Below are positions 6,586 through 8,162 of a DNA stretch of 8,162 bases, in pieces. The stretch is from RGIG426 sp045640165. Its GTDB lineage: Bacteria > Bacillota > Clostridia > Oscillospirales > Acutalibacteraceae. The notes under the pieces are model-generated. The model ran no database searches. It was not told the origin of the DNA and saw nothing but the letters and a program-made list of their open reading frames with translations. The number at the start of each line of letters is the position of its first letter. The first letter of the stretch is position 1. Location of the stretch: positions 1-8,162 of the forward strand of contig JAZUEK010000025.1 of assembly GCA_045640165.1 (NCBI GenBank), given 5' to 3'. The position numbers and the translations under genes were made by a program.

Positions 6586-7043
6586 ACGAAACCTTTATGC
6601 AAGAGGCTCTTGCGCTCGCCCGTGAGGCGGCGGCAGAGGGCGAAGTGCCGGTCGGGGCGGTAGTTGTCAAAGACGGCGTTATCGTCGGCCGTGGCCGCAA
6701 TCGACGGGAAATCGGCAAAAACGCGCTCGCCCACGCTGAGATAGAAGCCATCAACGAGGCGTGTAAAACGCTCGGCGGCTGGCGGCTTTTCGGGTGCGAG
6801 TTATACGTCACGCTCGAGCCGTGTCCGATGTGCGCCGGCGCGATTATCAATGCGCGGCTTGACCGCGTGATTTTCGGCGCGCGTGACCAAAAAGCCGGTT
6901 CGTGCGGCAGTGTGGTGGATTTGTTTTCCTACCCCTACAACCATCATCCGGAGTGTGTTGCCGGTGTGATGGAAGAGGAATGTGCGGCGGAGTTGTCCGC
7001 CTTTTTTGCGCGGTTGCGTGAAAAACGAAAGGGGGACGCGTAA
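6582..7043 (+). CDS. tadA: tRNA adenosine(34) deaminase TadA
   Basis: This is a zinc-dependent deaminase that converts the wobble adenosine 34 of tRNA-Arg(ACG) to inosine, which allows one tRNA to read CGU, CGC and CGA. The 153-residue protein matches the family length. It shows the cytidine-deaminase fold signatures HAE (His51, catalytic Glu53) and PCPMC (Cys81, Cys84 as the other zinc ligands). Typical TadA surroundings include VPVGAVVVKDG (22-32), GGWRLFGCELYVTLEPC and RVIFGARDQKAG. The match is to the tRNA enzyme rather than guanine or cytosine deaminases, judged from these flanking motifs. It overlaps the CPBP gene upstream by four bases and its stop is immediately followed by the rsmA ATG, so the three are one transcript. 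No defect seen. Confidence 0.96.
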   Translation: MNETFMQEALALAREAAAEGEVPVGAVVVKDGVIVGRGRNRREIGKNALAHAEIEAINEACKTLGGWRLFGCELYVTLEPCPMCAGAIINARLDRVIFGARDQKAGSCGSVVDLFSYPYNHHPECVAGVMEEECAAELSAFFARLREKRKGDA

Positions 7044-7898
7044 ATGCCGGCATTGACCGATGCAGGGTATATCCGCGCTGTTTTAGGCAAGCACGGGTTT
7101 CACTTTTCCAAAGGCCTCGGCCAGAATTTTCTCATTAATCCCTCGGTGTGTCCGCGGATGGCGGAGGCGTGCGACCTCGACAAAGAAAGCGCCGCGCTCG
7201 AAATCGGCCCGGGATTCGGCGTGCTGACGAAAGAACTTGCCGAGCGTGCCGGAAAAGTTGTTGCTCTCGAAGTGGACGAGCGGTTGCCGGCGGTTTTGGC
7301 GGAAACGCTCGCCGATTACGACAACGTGGAACTCGTGATGCAGGACGTGCTGAAAGCCGACTTGCCGGCGCTACTTCGCGAAAAATGCGGCGGCAAAAAG
7401 GTCGCGGTGTGCGCCAACTTGCCGTATTACATCACGTCGCCCGTGATTATGTGTCTTTTAGAACAGCGGTTGCCGGTGTCCTGCATCACCGTGATGGTGC
7501 AAAAAGAGGCGGCGCAACGCCTTTGCGCCAAACCCGGCACGCGTGAATGCGGCGCGGTGTCGCTCGCGGTGCAGTATTATGCCGAGGCGGAAACGCTCTT
7601 TTCCGTGTCGCGCGGCAGTTTTATGCCGGCGCCGAACGTGGACAGCGCGGTCATTCGTCTTGTGCCGAAAACGGAGTTGCCGCTTTCGGGTGTGACCGAG
7701 CGGCGGCTGTTTGCGCTCATCAAAGCGGCATTCGGCAAGCGCCGCAAAACGCTCCAAAACGCGCTCCAAGACACGGGACTTTCCCGTGAGCAGGTTACCG
7801 CAATGCTCGAAAACGGCGGCGTTCCCGTCACGGCGCGAGCGGAGCAACTGACGCTTGAGCAATTTATCGAACTGGCGAAAGTGTATCCGGAAACGTAA
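7044..7898 (+). CDS. rsmA: 16S rRNA (adenine1518-N6/adenine1519-N6) dimethyltransferase RsmA (KsgA)
   Basis: RsmA uses SAM to dimethylate two adjacent adenosines in the 3' helix of 16S rRNA, a late checkpoint of 30S assembly; its loss is associated with kasugamycin resistance. The 284-residue protein has all expected motifs: KGLGQNFL (23-30), SAM motif I LEIGPGFGVLT (52-62), acidic ALEVDE (74-79, Glu76), QDVLK with Asp101, the catalytic NLPYYI (125-130), and FMPAPNVDSAVI (193-204). A basic helical C-terminal domain follows (FGKRRKTLQNAL). The RsmA assignment over Erm methylases rests on the full C-terminal domain and housekeeping context. The ATG directly abuts the tadA stop (TAAATG), with AAAGGGGG (7028-7035) inside tadA as its ribosome binding site. 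In many Firmicutes rsmA follows rnmV; here it follows tadA instead. Confidence 0.97.
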   Translation: MPALTDAGYIRAVLGKHGFHFSKGLGQNFLINPSVCPRMAEACDLDKESAALEIGPGFGVLTKELAERAGKVVALEVDERLPAVLAETLADYDNVELVMQDVLKADLPALLREKCGGKKVAVCANLPYYITSPVIMCLLEQRLPVSCITVMVQKEAAQRLCAKPGTRECGAVSLAVQYYAEAETLFSVSRGSFMPAPNVDSAVIRLVPKTELPLSGVTERRLFALIKAAFGKRRKTLQNALQDTGLSREQVTAMLENGGVPVTARAEQLTLEQFIELAKVYPET

Positions 7899-7917
7899 AA
7901 AATTTGTCAAAACGGAC

Positions 7918-7947
7918 AAAAATTTTGCCGCTTGTGGCGGAATTTTT
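7918..7947 (+). terminator. Probable operon terminator after rsmA
   Basis: An imperfect hairpin has A5/T5 outer arms, TT/AA and a CCGC / GCGG core around TTGTG, with small bulges, and ends in a T-run (7943-7947). A second, weaker stem (TTTGTC / GACAAA, about 7903-7920) lies just before it and could form instead. Termination here is plausible but less certain than at the other sites. Confidence 0.55.
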
Positions 7948-7955
7948 ATTTTCTC

Positions 7956-7984
7956 TTGCCAAATAGAGGAAAAACGTGTATGCT
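7956..7984 (+). promoter_or_regulatory. Sigma-A promoter of the right-edge gene
   Basis: TTGCCA (7956-7961, five of six consensus bases) and TATGCT (7979-7984, four of six) are spaced by exactly 17 bases. Transcription would start near 7990, leaving a leader of about 35 bases before the ATG at 8025. This is the clearest promoter in the window. Confidence 0.7.
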
Positions 7985-8024
7985 GTGGGGTAGAATCCCA
8001 TCCAAATAATAGGAGGAAACTGAA

Positions 8025-8162
8025 ATGCAGGTTTATGGTCTTAACATTGAACTGAAAAACATTCCGTCCCTTGACAAAGGGTATATTCCGATGGCGGCGT
8101 TCTGCCGCGCCTTCGAGAAATCGGCGGCGAACGGCAAAGACATCGTCATCGCGGTGGAGCGC
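8025..8162 (+). CDS. N-terminal fragment of an unrecognised protein (possibly a divergent ROK-type sugar kinase); 3' end outside window
   Basis: Only 46 codons are visible. The start is well supported: AGGAGG at 8011-8016 lies 8 bases before the ATG, and a good promoter lies upstream. The protein begins MQVYGLNIELKNIPSLDKG, followed by YIPMAAFCRAFEKS and then KDIVIAVER at the edge. It has no signal peptide or membrane segment and looks like the start of a soluble enzyme. The pattern of an aromatic-rich 'FIP...F..A' stretch followed by 'V.IAVER' reminds me of the N-terminal region of some long, divergent ROK-family sugar kinases, but this is recollection from a short fragment and not an assignment. 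It is not the Veg protein that follows rsmA in some Bacilli. Confidence 0.8.
   Translation, partial: MQVYGLNIELKNIPSLDKGYIPMAAFCRAFEKSAANGKDIVIAVER

Noticed and set aside
7986..8000. Small hairpin (TGGGG-TAGAA-TCCCA) near the start of the right-edge leader.
   Set aside because: Only five pairs including a G-U, and it straddles the predicted transcription start, so it is unlikely to be a riboswitch or attenuator.
1..8162. Search by eye for tRNA genes, CRISPR repeats, insertion-sequence ends, phage genes or toxin-antitoxin pairs.
   Set aside because: Nearly all sequence is occupied by intact housekeeping genes; the intergenic gaps are under 165 bases and hold only promoters, leaders and terminators.

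Overview
The window looks like a stretch of ordinary chromosome from a Clostridia-type Firmicute, most likely an uncultured gut member of the Oscillospirales/Ruminococcaceae. This rests on a Clostridia-style SecA with a CxC...CC zinc tail, a PETGD-type wall-sorting tail on an InlB-repeat protein, strong AGGAGG-type ribosome binding sites, and a stand-alone S1-domain protein of a kind I associate with that group. Base composition is moderately GC-rich and even across the coding regions. I see no insertion sequence, prophage, CRISPR array, tRNA or rRNA gene, or compositional island.

Layout. The left edge (1-342) holds the 3' end of a surface-protein gene on the + strand. It converges on secA (minus strand, 451-3204), and the two are separated by two back-to-back perfect terminator hairpins (about 352-438). 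A 159-base divergent intergenic region (3205-3363) carries the secA promoter on the minus strand and the dusB promoter on the plus strand. To the right, all genes are on the + strand: dusB (tRNA dihydrouridine synthase), a monocistronic S1-domain RNA-binding protein flanked by its own terminators, then a tight operon of a CPBP-family membrane protease, tadA (tRNA A34 deaminase) and rsmA/ksgA (16S rRNA dimethyltransferase). The last unit is a new one with its own promoter, whose protein runs off the right edge after 46 codons.

How the genes relate. Apart from the surface protein and SecA (export), the theme is translation and RNA maturation: DusB modifies tRNA D-loops, TadA makes inosine in the tRNA anticodon, RsmA matures the 30S subunit, and the S1 protein probably binds RNA. 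The odd partner is the CPBP membrane protein. Its stop codon overlaps the tadA start (ATGA) and its last codons contain the tadA ribosome binding site, so the two are very probably translationally coupled.

Novelty. I do not see a convincing undescribed system. The points most worth a second look are the CPBP-tadA-rsmA coupling, an enlarged charged insertion in SecA NBD2, the unassigned S1 protein, the paired terminators, and the unrecognised gene at the right edge.
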